Below are positions 36,577 through 44,736 of a stretch of 64,000 nt of DNA, piece after piece; position 1 is the first letter of the stretch, and every line of letters starts with the position of its first letter. A program made the position numbers and the translations under genes. The notes under the pieces are model-generated. The model was not told where the DNA came from, did no database searches, and was given only the letters and a program-made list of their open reading frames with translations. This DNA comes from Devosia sp. ZB163 (GTDB lineage: Bacteria > Pseudomonadota > Alphaproteobacteria > Rhizobiales > Devosiaceae): assembly GCF_028613635.1 (NCBI RefSeq), contig NZ_JAQRMY010000001.1:1406331-1470330 (forward strand), in the 5' to 3' direction.

Positions 36577-37374
36577 CTACTGCGCCGCTTCGACCGACAT
36601 CGACAGCACCTGCGGTTCGCCCACCACGGGAATGGATCGCACCGGCATCGTCGTCACCGCATCGAGGCCGACCGCCACCCGCACATGCCGGTCGGTGGGG
36701 CAGAGGAGGAGGAGGGGATCGAAGCCGATCCAGCCGAGCCCGCCATCCCAGGCTTCCGCCCAGGCGTGCAGCGCCGCGGGCTCGTCGCCCTCGGCATAGA
36801 GGTAGCCCGTGACGTAGCGGGCCGGGATGTCGAGTGCGCGGGCCGCGCCGATGAAGGCGTGCGCGTAGTCGGCGGCGGGGGGCTTGGCAGCCTGCGCCTG
36901 CGACTGGCTTTGGCCATCCTGCGATTGTGATTGCTCGCCACCGCCGACGACTTCGGCGACCCGCGCCATCAGCCCGTGCAGCAGCGCGATGCGGTCCTGC
37001 CCGGTCTTCGGCGTCGAGCGGAACTTGCTGGTAATGCTGCCGGCCGCCTTGGTGAGCGCTGTCGGCCGCCGGTAGAGGGCAGGGGGGATGTCGCCCGGCA
37101 CGCGCCCGACGACCCCGTTGCGATCGATCGTGTCGACGATGCCGGCGACCGAGATGGTCAGCTCGCCCTCGGGCCGCGTCTGGCTCACGAGGTGGGCGCG
37201 GTTGCCGAAGGCGTCGATGAAGCTCGCCGCCTTGCCGATCCCCGGCATGTCGATGCTCCACTCGCGCACCGTCTGCGTCGGGCCGGTCAGCGGCGTCAGC
37301 AGCACGTGCTGCACGCTGCGGGCGATGCCCTGGCCCAATGCGAGGCTCAGCTTATGTCGGATGGCGATCTGCAT
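36577..37374 (-). CDS. Transglutaminase-like protein lacking the catalytic cysteine
   Basis: A 265-residue member of the transglutaminase-like family that accompanies ATP-grasp and alpha-E genes. The N-terminal part is the bacterial transglutaminase N-domain. The core DYAHAFIGAARALDIPARYV, HAWAEAW (His203) and GFDP (Asp219) is well kept, but where active members have GVCQDYAH this one reads PPAADYAH, so Ala167 replaces the nucleophilic Cys. Just before it is a low-complexity insert rich in Q and S (147-162). Hydrolase or transferase activity is therefore unlikely; a binding or scaffold role is possible. Its ATG overlaps the stop of the alpha-E gene by one base. The frame is open upstream but only as a shadow. 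Confidence 0.82.
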   Translation of the reverse strand: MQIAIRHKLSLALGQGIARSVQHVLLTPLTGPTQTVREWSIDMPGIGKAASFIDAFGNRAHLVSQTRPEGELTISVAGIVDTIDRNGVVGRVPGDIPPALYRRPTALTKAAGSITSKFRSTPKTGQDRIALLHGLMARVAEVVGGGEQSQSQDGQSQSQAQAAKPPAADYAHAFIGAARALDIPARYVTGYLYAEGDEPAALHAWAEAWDGGLGWIGFDPLLLLCPTDRHVRVAVGLDAVTTMPVRSIPVVGEPQVLSMSVEAAQ

Positions 37375-38318
37375 CAGTAGAAGTTGTAGCTTTCGGCCAG
37401 TGCGTCGGTGATCCGGTTGTTGCGGTCGATGAACTCGGTCAGGAAGTCGTGCAGGCCCGACTCGAAGATGCGGTCGACGCTGGTGCCCTCGAGGAGCTCG
37501 GCCACGGCATCGACGGCGTCGTGCCCCTTGGTGCGGGTGCCGTAGATGTCCTCCAGCATGTCGACCGTGCGGTTGATCCAGTCGACGCAGAAGATCAGCG
37601 AGCGCGGCATCTCGGGGCGGAGGATCAGGTAGTCGGCGATGTTCCAGGCCTTGTAGCGGTCGTGGTAGACGTGCCGGTAGCTGCGATGCGCCGAGGCGGC
37701 GCGCAGGATCATCGTCCACTGCGCAATATCGACGTCGCCACCCACCATCGTCGCCCGCGGCAGCAGCACATAGTACTTCATGTCGAGGATGCGCGCCGTG
37801 TTGTCGGCCCGCTCGACGAAATTGCCGATCTGGCTGAAGGCATAGCCCTCGTCACGCAGGAACGTCGAGAGCAGGGCGCCGCGATAGCGGTGGCTCACCT
37901 GCTTGATCCAGAACAGCAGCTCCTGGAGCCGGGCGCCGTTGACGTCGCGCGGCCGGATGGCGGCGAATTCGAGCCAGGCGGCGTTGATCGACTCCCACAT
38001 CTCGGTGGTGAGCGCCGTGCGCACCGAACGCGCATTGGTACGCGCCGCGAGCAGGCACGATTTCACAGAGGACGGATTTTCCTCGTCGAAGATCATGTAG
38101 TCGGCAACGCTGCCGACATCGGCCTGCTTGTGCTTGAGGTGGAAACCCTCGTCCACCTCCGCCGCCTGCATCATCGAATGGAGGTGCTCGGACGCACTGC
38201 CTTCGCGCCGCGAGGTAAGGCTCATGCGGTAGCCGACCTCGAACATGCGCGCCATGTTCTCGGCCCGCTCGATATATCGGGAAAGCCAGAATAGATTCTG
38301 GGCGGTTCTACCGAGCAT
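37374..38318 (-). CDS. Alpha-E domain-containing protein
   Basis: A helical protein of 314 residues of the alpha-E family (PF04168), which is nearly always encoded next to a circularly permuted ATP-grasp protein. It begins MLGRTAQNLFWLSRYIERAE, the family's hallmark. The function is unknown; comparative genomics has proposed that such clusters make or attach a peptide-like tag. I prefer the ATG at 38318 over 38342 because it follows a G-rich ribosome binding site and starts at the conserved MLGRTA. Its stop overlaps the start of the transglutaminase-like gene. Confidence 0.88.
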   Translation of the reverse strand: MLGRTAQNLFWLSRYIERAENMARMFEVGYRMSLTSRREGSASEHLHSMMQAAEVDEGFHLKHKQADVGSVADYMIFDEENPSSVKSCLLAARTNARSVRTALTTEMWESINAAWLEFAAIRPRDVNGARLQELLFWIKQVSHRYRGALLSTFLRDEGYAFSQIGNFVERADNTARILDMKYYVLLPRATMVGGDVDIAQWTMILRAASAHRSYRHVYHDRYKAWNIADYLILRPEMPRSLIFCVDWINRTVDMLEDIYGTRTKGHDAVDAVAELLEGTSVDRIFESGLHDFLTEFIDRNNRITDALAESYNFY

Positions 38319-38346
38319 GGCTTGCCCCCCCATCAGCGGCAAACGA

Positions 38347-38500
38347 CCCCTCTCCCCTGAGGGGAGAGGGTAGCAACGCCAGGAGCGAAGCGACGTGGCA
38401 GAGCTTGGGTGAGGGGTTCAGCGGTGCAACGCGCGCGTATGGAGAGGCCTCACCCCTCATCCGGCGCTGTGCGCCACCTTCTCCCCTGAGGGGAGAAGGG
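38347..38500. repeat. Type A-like palindromic repeat inside the ATP-grasp operon
   Basis: Begins CCCTCTCCCCTGAGGGGAG and ends CCTTCTCCCCTGAGGGGAGAAGGG, with the CCCCTCATCCGGCGC inner arm seen in the copies at 23064 and 51187. It separates the ATP-grasp gene from the alpha-E gene, which otherwise stand close together in related clusters. The left half has diverged. Confidence 0.75.
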
Positions 38501-38534
38501 ACCAAGGGGCTGGTTTCGAGGTCAAATTTCATCC

Positions 38535-39953
38535 TCAATCCTCCAGCACCCAGGTGTCCTTGGTCCCGCCGCCCTGCGACGAGTTCACCACCAGCGAGCC
38601 GCGCTTCAGCGCCACGCGGGTGAGGCCGCCCGGGGTGATGCGGACGTCGTCGCCCACCAGCACATAGGGCCTGAGATCGACGTGCCGTGGCGCGATGCCC
38701 TTTTCGACGAAGGTCGGGCAGGTCGAGAGCGCCAGCGTCGGCTGGACGATGTAGTTGTCGGGGCGGGCGAGGATGCGTCGCTTGAACTCCTCGCGCTGCG
38801 CCTTGGTCGAGGCCGGTCCCACCAGCATGCCGTAGCCGCCCGAGCCGTGCACTTCCTTCACCACCAGTTCGCCGAGGTGCTCGAGCACATAGGCCCGCTC
38901 GTCGTCGTTGGTGCAGTTGTAGGTCGGCACGTTCTTGAGGAGCGCCTTCTCGCCCAGGTAGAACTCGATGATCTCGGGGACATAGACATAGACCGCCTTG
39001 TCGTCGGCGATGCCGGTGCCCGGCGCGTTGACGAGCGTGACGTTGCCGGCGCGATAGGCGTCGAACAGGCCCGGCACGCCAAGCATCGAGTCCGGCCGGA
39101 AGGTGAGGGGATCGAGGAAGTCGTCGTCGATGCGGCGGTAGATGACGTCGACCCGTTCGGGGCCCGTCGTCGTGCGCATGTAGACCTTGCCGTTCTCGAC
39201 GAAGAGGTCCTGCCCTTCGCACAGCATGGCGCCCATCTGGTCGGCGAGGAACGAGTGCTCGAAATAGGCCGAGTTGTGGATGCCCGGCGTCAGCACCACG
39301 AGGTTGGGCGAGCCGTGGATGCCACCCGGCGCGACGCTTTCCATCGTGCGCCGCAGCGTCTCGGGATAGGTCTCGACCGGCGCTACCTTGTAGCGCTGGA
39401 ACAGCTCGGGGGCGAGCTGCAGCATGGCCTCGCGGTTCTCGAGCATGTAGCTGACGCCCGAGGGGGTGCGGAGGTTATCCTCGAGCACGTAGAAGTCGTC
39501 CGGGCCCGTGCGCACGATGTCGGTGCCGATGATGTGCGAGTAGATGCCGCGCGCCGGATCGAGCCCCATCATCTGCGGGCAGAAGGCCGAGTTGTTGAGG
39601 ATCAGCTTCTCGGGCACCCGCCCCGCCTTCAGGATCTCCTGGCGGTGGTAGATGTCGTAGAGGAAGGCATTGAGCGCCCGCACGCGCTGCTCGATGCCGC
39701 GCGACAGCTTCCGCCACTCCAGCGCCGAGATGATGCGCGGGATGATGTCGAACGGGATGAGCTTTTCGGTGCCTTCGTTGCTGCCATAGACAGCGAAAGT
39801 GATGCCAAGACGCCGGAACAGGCTCTCGGCGTCGGCCGACATGTAGCTGAGCGCTTGGGGTGGCTGTCCCTTCAGCCAGTCTTCCAGAATGAGGTAAGGC
39901 TCGCGGATCGAACCGTCCGCATTGTGCATTTCGTCAAAGGGCGTTGCGGACAT
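38535..39953 (-). CDS. Circularly permuted type 2 ATP-grasp protein
   Basis: A 472-residue ATP-grasp enzyme of the circularly permuted type (PF04174), predicted to ligate amino acids or peptides using ATP. Family features: LNAFLYDIYHRQEILKAGRV (quoted whole) in the first half, DFYVLEDNLRTPSGVSY with acidic metal ligands, and in the second half VVKEVHGSGGYGMLVGPAS for ATP binding, then QPTLALSTCPTF. The start is placed at the ATG at 39953 (MSATPFDEM); an upstream alternative at 39962 adds three residues. It heads a leftward cluster with alpha-E and transglutaminase-like genes. Product and target are unknown. Confidence 0.9.
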   Translation of the reverse strand: MSATPFDEMHNADGSIREPYLILEDWLKGQPPQALSYMSADAESLFRRLGITFAVYGSNEGTEKLIPFDIIPRIISALEWRKLSRGIEQRVRALNAFLYDIYHRQEILKAGRVPEKLILNNSAFCPQMMGLDPARGIYSHIIGTDIVRTGPDDFYVLEDNLRTPSGVSYMLENREAMLQLAPELFQRYKVAPVETYPETLRRTMESVAPGGIHGSPNLVVLTPGIHNSAYFEHSFLADQMGAMLCEGQDLFVENGKVYMRTTTGPERVDVIYRRIDDDFLDPLTFRPDSMLGVPGLFDAYRAGNVTLVNAPGTGIADDKAVYVYVPEIIEFYLGEKALLKNVPTYNCTNDDERAYVLEHLGELVVKEVHGSGGYGMLVGPASTKAQREEFKRRILARPDNYIVQPTLALSTCPTFVEKGIAPRHVDLRPYVLVGDDVRITPGGLTRVALKRGSLVVNSSQGGGTKDTWVLED

Positions 39954-40055
39954 TACTCCCAAGGGCTTACGGCCTATCCCACTCGTCAGTCATTGGTACA
40001 CTTTTGTTGAAAGGCCACAAGCCGGGTTCGCGTGATTGAGAGCCCGGCTCTCTGC

Positions 40056-40152
40056 ACCCCTCCCCCGTGAGGGGAGGGGCTGGGGGTGGGGGTCCATCGG
40101 TGATCACCGGATCACCCCCACCCTCGATCCCTCCCCTCAAGGGGGAGGGAGG
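40056..40152. repeat. Type B palindromic repeat, inverted copy
   Basis: CCCCTCCCCCGTGAGGGGAG followed by GGGGCTGGGGGTGGGGGTCC, ATCGGTGATCACCGG and CCTCGATCCCTCCCCTCAAG. This is the same element as at 44271 and 49059 but in the opposite orientation. It lies in the divergent gap of 483 bp between the ATP-grasp gene (start 39953) and the hydroxyacid dehydrogenase gene (start 40437). Confidence 0.8.
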
Positions 40153-40225
40153 CGGGGGCTCGCTTCAGGGATCCAACTTTGCTCCCGATGGGTTGCGCGC
40201 TGGAATGACGGGCCGGTGCGGGAGA

Positions 40226-40333
40226 ATACCCCCCACCCTGTCCCTCCCCCGCAAGGGGGGAGGAGACGCCCACACTGATGCTGGTGTTCTGGTCTCCCTC
40301 CCCCTTGCGGGGAGGGGACAGGGGTGGGGGTAT
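40226..40333. repeat. Type C palindromic repeat
   Basis: ATACCCCCCACCCTGTCCCT at the left is mirrored by AGGGGACAGGGGTGGGGGTA at the right, around two CCCGCAAGGGG-type hairpins and a short unique centre. Together with the type B copy at 40056 it takes up nearly half of the divergent gap, leaving about 100 bp before the next start for a promoter. Nothing else recognisable lies in this gap. Confidence 0.8.
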
Positions 40334-40436
40334 GTTTTCCGCACGAGTGCCCAGCTTGCGGAGCGCCCTCCCACCAACGTCGCCTTCACCCCCGCGCAAA
40401 ACTACCATACAACCTTGCCTCAAAAGGGATGGGACC

Positions 40437-41366
40437 ATGCCGGAAGAGATTCTCCAGACGCATAAGCTGCTCGATCGGTGCGAGAAGTCGCTCGCCGAAC
40501 GCTTCACTGTACACAAGCTGCACGAGGCCAAGGACAAGGACGCGCTGATCGCCGAAGTCTCCGGGCGCGTGCGCGCCATTGCCGGCGGGAACGTGTCGGC
40601 CGAGCTGATGGACCGGCTCCCCAAGCTCGAGATCATCGCCAACTTCGGCGTCGGCTACGACTCGATCGACACGAGGGCAGCCAAGGAGCGGAACATCCGC
40701 GTCACCAACACGCCGAACGTGCTGAACGACGCCGTCGCCGAGCTGACCCTCGGGCTGATGATCGGCCTCGCCCGCCGCATTCCGCAGGGCGACCAGTTCG
40801 TGCGCCAGGGCAAGTGGCCGAACAGCGGCTTCCCGCTGCTCACCGAGCTCAACGGCAAGACCGTCGGCATTCTCGGGCTCGGCCGCATCGGCAAGGAGAT
40901 TGCCACCCGTTGCCAGGCCATGCGCATGCGCGTCGTCTACCACGGCCGCTCGCGCCAGAACGACGAGCCCTATGTCTTCTACGACAAGCTGGTCGACATG
41001 GCCCGCGACAGCGACTGGCTGGTGATCATCGCGCCGGGCGGCAAGGGCACCGAGAAGATCGTCTCGCGCGAAGTGCTCGAAGCGCTCGGCCCCGAAGGCT
41101 TCATCGTCAACGTCGCCCGCGGCACGCTGATCGACGAAGCGGCGATGCTGGAACTTCTGCAATCGAAGCAGCTCGGTGGTGCGGCGCTCGACGTGTTCGA
41201 GAAGGAGCCGCAGGTGCCCGAGGCTTTCTTCGAACTCGACAACGTCGTGCTCTCGCCCCACCAGGGCAGCGCCACGCACCAGACGCGCAACAAAATGGGC
41301 GATCTCGTCGTTGCCAATATCGTCGCGCATTTCGCAGGCGAGCCGCTCCTGAGCGCGGTGGTCTGA
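40437..41366 (+). CDS. D-isomer-specific 2-hydroxyacid dehydrogenase
   Basis: NAD(P)H enzyme of 309 residues that interconverts a 2-keto acid and its D-2-hydroxy acid (glyoxylate/hydroxypyruvate reductase type, GhrB/HPR-like). The nucleotide fold is marked by GKTVGILGLGRIGKEIA, and the catalytic Arg (VNVARGTLID), Glu (FEKEPQ) and His (LSPHQGSAT) are all present. The ATG at 40437 starts the normal MPEEILQTH sequence; the frame is open to 40278 within repeat DNA. An SDR gene follows after 2 bp, so the pair is an operon, probably in the breakdown of a sugar acid or hydroxy acid (inference). Confidence 0.9.
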   Translation: MPEEILQTHKLLDRCEKSLAERFTVHKLHEAKDKDALIAEVSGRVRAIAGGNVSAELMDRLPKLEIIANFGVGYDSIDTRAAKERNIRVTNTPNVLNDAVAELTLGLMIGLARRIPQGDQFVRQGKWPNSGFPLLTELNGKTVGILGLGRIGKEIATRCQAMRMRVVYHGRSRQNDEPYVFYDKLVDMARDSDWLVIIAPGGKGTEKIVSREVLEALGPEGFIVNVARGTLIDEAAMLELLQSKQLGGAALDVFEKEPQVPEAFFELDNVVLSPHQGSATHQTRNKMGDLVVANIVAHFAGEPLLSAVV

Positions 41367-41368
41367 TC

Positions 41369-42151
41369 ATGCTGATAGATCTCAAGGGCAAAGTAGCGAT
41401 CGTCACCGGCGCCGGCCGCGGCATCGGCCGCGTGATCGCGCGGACTCTCGCCACCGAGGGCGTCACCGTCGCCATCATCGATTTCCGGCAGGACCTGCTG
41501 GACGATGCCGCGATGGAGTGGACCGAGGCGGGCTGGCCCGGCCTGCGTATCCTCTGCGACGTGCGCGAGGTGGCGCAGGTCAACGATGCGGTGAGCGCCG
41601 TCGATGACGCCTTCGGCCGCGTCGATATCCTCGTCAACAATGCCGGCGTCGCCAACGGGGCGCGGGTCGACAAGCTCGCCGAGGCGGTGTGGGACGCCAA
41701 TTTCGACACCAACACCAAGGGCACGTTCCTGATGTGCCAGGCGGTGTCGCCGATCATGCAGCGCCAGAACTCGGGCCGGATCCTGAACGCGGCTTCGTTC
41801 GCCGCCATCATCCCCTCGGTCGGCAGCGCTGCCTACGCGGCGTCGAAGTCGGCGGTGGTGCAGTTCAGCCGCGTGCTGGCCGGTGAGCTCGGCCCGTTCA
41901 ACGTCACGGTGAACTCCTATTCGCCGGGAATGATCCCCACCGAGATGAACGGCTTTGCCAGCCTGCCCGATGCGCGCCAGCAGCGCCTGCTCGACACCCT
42001 GACGCTCCGCCGCTGGGGCGACCCGCAGGACGTCGCCAACCTCATCTGCTTCCTGTCGTCGGACCAGGCCCACTACATCACCGGCGCCTCGATCGACTGC
42101 TCCGGCGGCAAGTACGCCACGCAGTTCCCGTCGGTGGCTTACGAGAGCTGA
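41369..42151 (+). CDS. SDR family oxidoreductase
   Basis: Classical short-chain dehydrogenase of 260 residues. TGAGRGIG at about 14-21 binds the cofactor, NNAGVANG follows in strand 4, the catalytic Ser lies in LNAASFAAI, and YAASKSAV supplies the Tyr-Lys pair. An Asp after strand 2 (AIIDFRQD) suggests NAD rather than NADP. The C-terminus has ITGASIDCSGGK. The ATG at 41369 is two bases past the dehydrogenase stop. Together the two genes may act on successive alcohol groups of one compound. Exact substrate unknown. Confidence 0.9.
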   Translation: MLIDLKGKVAIVTGAGRGIGRVIARTLATEGVTVAIIDFRQDLLDDAAMEWTEAGWPGLRILCDVREVAQVNDAVSAVDDAFGRVDILVNNAGVANGARVDKLAEAVWDANFDTNTKGTFLMCQAVSPIMQRQNSGRILNAASFAAIIPSVGSAAYAASKSAVVQFSRVLAGELGPFNVTVNSYSPGMIPTEMNGFASLPDARQQRLLDTLTLRRWGDPQDVANLICFLSSDQAHYITGASIDCSGGKYATQFPSVAYES

Positions 42152-42178
42152 GCCAATCGAGAAGCCGGGCGCGGGAAG

Positions 42179-42345
42179 ATACCCCCCACCCTGTCCCTCC
42201 CCCGCAAGGGGGGAGGAGACGCTTACAGCCGGCCTTGGTGCTTGGGCCTCCCTCCCCCTTGCGGGGAGGGATCGAGGGAGGGGGGAGCGCGGTCATCGCC
42301 GATGGACCCCCACTCCCCGCCCCTCCCCTCAAGGGGGAGGGGAGC
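42179..42345. repeat. Composite type C + type B palindromic repeat
   Basis: The left part (ATACCCCCCACCCTGTCCCT, then a CGCAAGGGG hairpin) is half of a type C element; the right part (CCTCCCTCCCCCTTGCGGGG, GGGATCGAGGGAGG, CGCCGATGGACCCCC and the C-rich closing arm) is a type B element. The junction shows that the families can recombine or insert next to each other. It occupies much of the 462-bp gap between the SDR and GH13 genes. Confidence 0.8.
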
Positions 42346-42552
42346 AGACCTACCGCCACACCGCCAGCAGCCGAGCCAGACCCAGAAGCCGGCCAGCGCG
42401 CTGTTGAGTCAGTCGGTGATATTGGCGGCGACGATGATGGCCAACTAATTGACAGCCAGCACGTTTTTCCCTCCCCAGGGGCTGTGGAACCAGCATGAGT
42501 TCTGGTCGAGAAGCTGATTGCTCCGCAACCGGCGGGGAACCGGCATGTGTCG

Positions 42553-42568
42553 AAAGCAATTGTGCTTT
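42553..42568. promoter_or_regulatory. Inverted repeat upstream of the alpha-glucosidase gene
   Basis: AAAGC-AATTGT-GCTTT, a 16-bp inverted repeat with 5-bp arms, ends 45 bp before the ATG of the GH13 gene. The arms GAAAGC and GCTTT resemble half-sites of LacI-family operators that control alpha-glucoside genes in rhizobia, but the spacing is longer than normal, so this is a weak candidate. Confidence 0.3.
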
Positions 42569-42613
42569 TGGGCCCGGATCGCGACACTGTCAGCACATTC
42601 GGCGGAGACTTCG

Positions 42614-44260
42614 ATGACGGATTGGTGGCGCGGCGCGGTGATCTACCAGGTCTATCCGCGATCGTTTCAGGACACGAACGGCGACGGCGTCGGCGATCTC
42701 GCCGGTATCATGCGGCGGCTCGACCATATCGCGAGCCTGGGTGTCGATGCGATCTGGCTGAGCCCCATCAACCAGTCGCCGCAGAAGGACATGGGCTACG
42801 ACGTTTCCGATTACATGGAAGTCGACCGCCTGTTCGGCAGCCTCGAGGACTTCGACGACCTGATCAAGCGCGCCCATGCGCTGGGGCTCAAGGTCATCAT
42901 CGACCAGGTGCTGAGCCATTCCTCGGACCTGCATCCCTGGTTCCGGGAGAGCCGGCTCAACCGCACCAATGCGCGGGCCGACTGGTACGTGTGGGCCGAC
43001 CCCAAGAAGGACGGCTCGCCCCCCAACAACTGGCCCTCGGTGTTCGGCGGGCGCGCGTGGGAATGGAACCCCTCGCGTGGCCAGTACTACTTCCACAATT
43101 TCCTGATCGAGCAGCCCGACCTCAACTTCCACAATCCGGACGTGCAGGATGCGGTGCTCGACGTGCTGCGCTTCTGGCTGGAACGTGGCGTCGACGGCTT
43201 CCGGCTCGACACGGTGAACTACTACTTCCACGACAGGCAGCTGCGGAACAATCCGGCGGCGCGTCGGCCGCGACACCTGCCTTATGCGGTGAACCCCTAC
43301 GACATGCAGGAGCACCGGCACGGCAAGAGCCAGCCGGAGAATGTTGCGTTCCTCAAACGCGTGCGAAAGCTGCTGGACGAGTTCCCCGGTACGACCACGG
43401 TCGGCGAGATCGGCGACAGCCACAAGGGCCTGCAGCTGATGGAGGAGTACACCTCGGGCGGCGACAAGCTGCACATGGCCTATACGTTCGACATGCTGGG
43501 CCCCGAATTCACCGCCGAGCACTTCCGTTCCAAGCAGCAGAAGTTCTTCACCGGCGCGCCGAACGGCTGGCCGTGCTGGGCCTTCTCGAACCACGACGTG
43601 GTCCGCCACATGTCGCGCTGGGGCAGGTACTCGGCTGGCCCGGCGGCGCTGGCGCGGCAGGCCGCGGCGATGATCCTGAGCTTCAAGGGCTCGGTCTGCC
43701 TCTACCAGGGTGAGGAACTGGGCCTGCCCGAGGCGGACATCCTGTTCGAGGAACTGACCGACCCGCCGGGCATCCGCTTCTGGCCCGAGTACAAGGGCCG
43801 CGACGGGGCGCGGACGCCCATGCCCTGGGAGGAGGGGGAGGCGCCGAACGGGTTCACGACGGCCAAGCCGTGGCTGCCGGTGAAGCCCAACCACTCGGCG
43901 CTCAATGTCGAGGCGCAGAACGCCGACCCGAACTCGACGCTCAACTTCTATCGCAGGATACTCGCCTTCCGGCGGGCCCATCCCGTGCTGGCGACGGGCG
44001 ATCTCGAGTTCATCAAGGTGGCGGAGCCGCTGCTCGCCTTCCGGCGCACATCGAAGTCTGAGGCGATGACGTGCCTGTTCAACCTCTCCGCCGAGCCGAT
44101 CACGGTGACCCTCGACGGGGGCGAAGGGCTCGAGCCGCTCGAGATTTCGAACGGGGCCGAGCGGCGGCGCAGCAAGCTGAAGCTCGCCGGGAGCGGCTTC
44201 GCCTTCTTTCCGACCGGCGACATGAAGGTGGCCTACGGCGGACGGCGGAAGCGGAGCTAG
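42614..44260 (+). CDS. GH13 alpha-glucosidase (AglA-like)
   Basis: Glycoside hydrolase family 13 enzyme of 548 residues that releases glucose from alpha-glucosides such as maltose, sucrose or trehalose; no signal peptide, so it acts in the cytoplasm. MTDWWRGAVIYQVYPRSFQD at the start is typical of rhizobial AglA. The catalytic triad is Asp199 (GFRLDTVN), Glu265 (TVGEIGD) and Asp328 (SNHDVVRH). QDxVL/xHSSDxHPWF-type region near 97-110 places it with oligo-alpha-glucosidases. The frame is open to 42518, but the ATG at 42614 is the family start. No transporter genes (AglEFGK) adjoin it, unlike the rhizobial agl operon. Confidence 0.93.
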   Translation: MTDWWRGAVIYQVYPRSFQDTNGDGVGDLAGIMRRLDHIASLGVDAIWLSPINQSPQKDMGYDVSDYMEVDRLFGSLEDFDDLIKRAHALGLKVIIDQVLSHSSDLHPWFRESRLNRTNARADWYVWADPKKDGSPPNNWPSVFGGRAWEWNPSRGQYYFHNFLIEQPDLNFHNPDVQDAVLDVLRFWLERGVDGFRLDTVNYYFHDRQLRNNPAARRPRHLPYAVNPYDMQEHRHGKSQPENVAFLKRVRKLLDEFPGTTTVGEIGDSHKGLQLMEEYTSGGDKLHMAYTFDMLGPEFTAEHFRSKQQKFFTGAPNGWPCWAFSNHDVVRHMSRWGRYSAGPAALARQAAAMILSFKGSVCLYQGEELGLPEADILFEELTDPPGIRFWPEYKGRDGARTPMPWEEGEAPNGFTTAKPWLPVKPNHSALNVEAQNADPNSTLNFYRRILAFRRAHPVLATGDLEFIKVAEPLLAFRRTSKSEAMTCLFNLSAEPITVTLDGGEGLEPLEISNGAERRRSKLKLAGSGFAFFPTGDMKVAYGGRRKRS

Positions 44261-44270
44261 TCAGCGCTCT

Positions 44271-44370
44271 GCCTCCCTCCCCCTTGCGGGGAGGGAATGA
44301 GGGAGGGGGTGGTCCGATGATCACCGATGGACCCCCACCCCCAGCCCCTCCCCGCACGGGGGAGGGGAGC
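44271..44370. repeat. Type B palindromic repeat between converging genes
   Basis: A full 100-bp copy: GCCTCCCTCCCCCTTGCGGG, GAGGGAATGAGGGAGGGGGT, TGATCACCGATGGACCCCCA and a closing GGGGGAGGGGAGC. It fills the gap from 10 bp after the GH13 stop to 5 bp before the stop of the secreted hypothetical gene on the other strand. Confidence 0.85.
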
Positions 44371-44375
44371 CTCGC

Positions 44376-44684
44376 CTAGTTCACGCGCTCGAAGGTGTCG
44401 GGGTCGTAGTACTGGACACCCCATGAGCCGTCAGCCGCCTGCACGAAGGCCTCGAGGCAGCCGTCGCCGGAAACGCGGACGGAGCGCGCATCGATGCCGT
44501 GCTTCTGCTTGATCTGCATCTGGTAGAGCTGCTCGTCCATCTGCGGGTCGTTCACGTCGCCGAGGCCGAAGTGGAACTCGATCTTGAGGCCCGGGGTGGG
44601 ATCGGGCGTGTCGCAACGCTCGCGCGCCAGTGCCGGTGTGGCGGCGACAACAAGGGCGACAGCGAGGTTCGGCAGCAGGCGCAT
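44376..44684 (-). CDS. Secreted hypothetical protein
   Basis: A 102-residue protein with a clear signal peptide (MRLLPNLAVALVVAATPALA, cleavage after ALA) and a mature domain of about 80 residues with two cysteines (in RCDTPD and DGCLEAF) that could form a disulfide. The mature part is acidic and contains KIEFHFGLGDV and WGVQYYDPDTFE. No family is recognised. It ends at a palindromic repeat, converging with the GH13 gene, and is followed upstream by the AbrB-like gene in the same direction 52 bp away. Confidence 0.7.
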   Translation of the reverse strand: MRLLPNLAVALVVAATPALARERCDTPDPTPGLKIEFHFGLGDVNDPQMDEQLYQMQIKQKHGIDARSVRVSGDGCLEAFVQAADGSWGVQYYDPDTFERVN

Positions 44685-44736
44685 CGGGGAAAATCTCCAG
44701 AATCTGTCGGCACTTGTCCTCAGGATTGCGGCAGCG

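Noticed and set aside
40056-40333. Possible CRISPR or tandem array because of repeated C-rich blocks
   Set aside because: Units are palindromic, scattered, of unequal length and without regular unique spacers; no cas gene is present.
42346-42480. Possible remnant of a membrane protein on the minus strand (frame reading like LAIIVAANIT with stops)
   Set aside because: Two stop codons within 40 codons and no recognisable family; the region may be chance hydrophobic coding.
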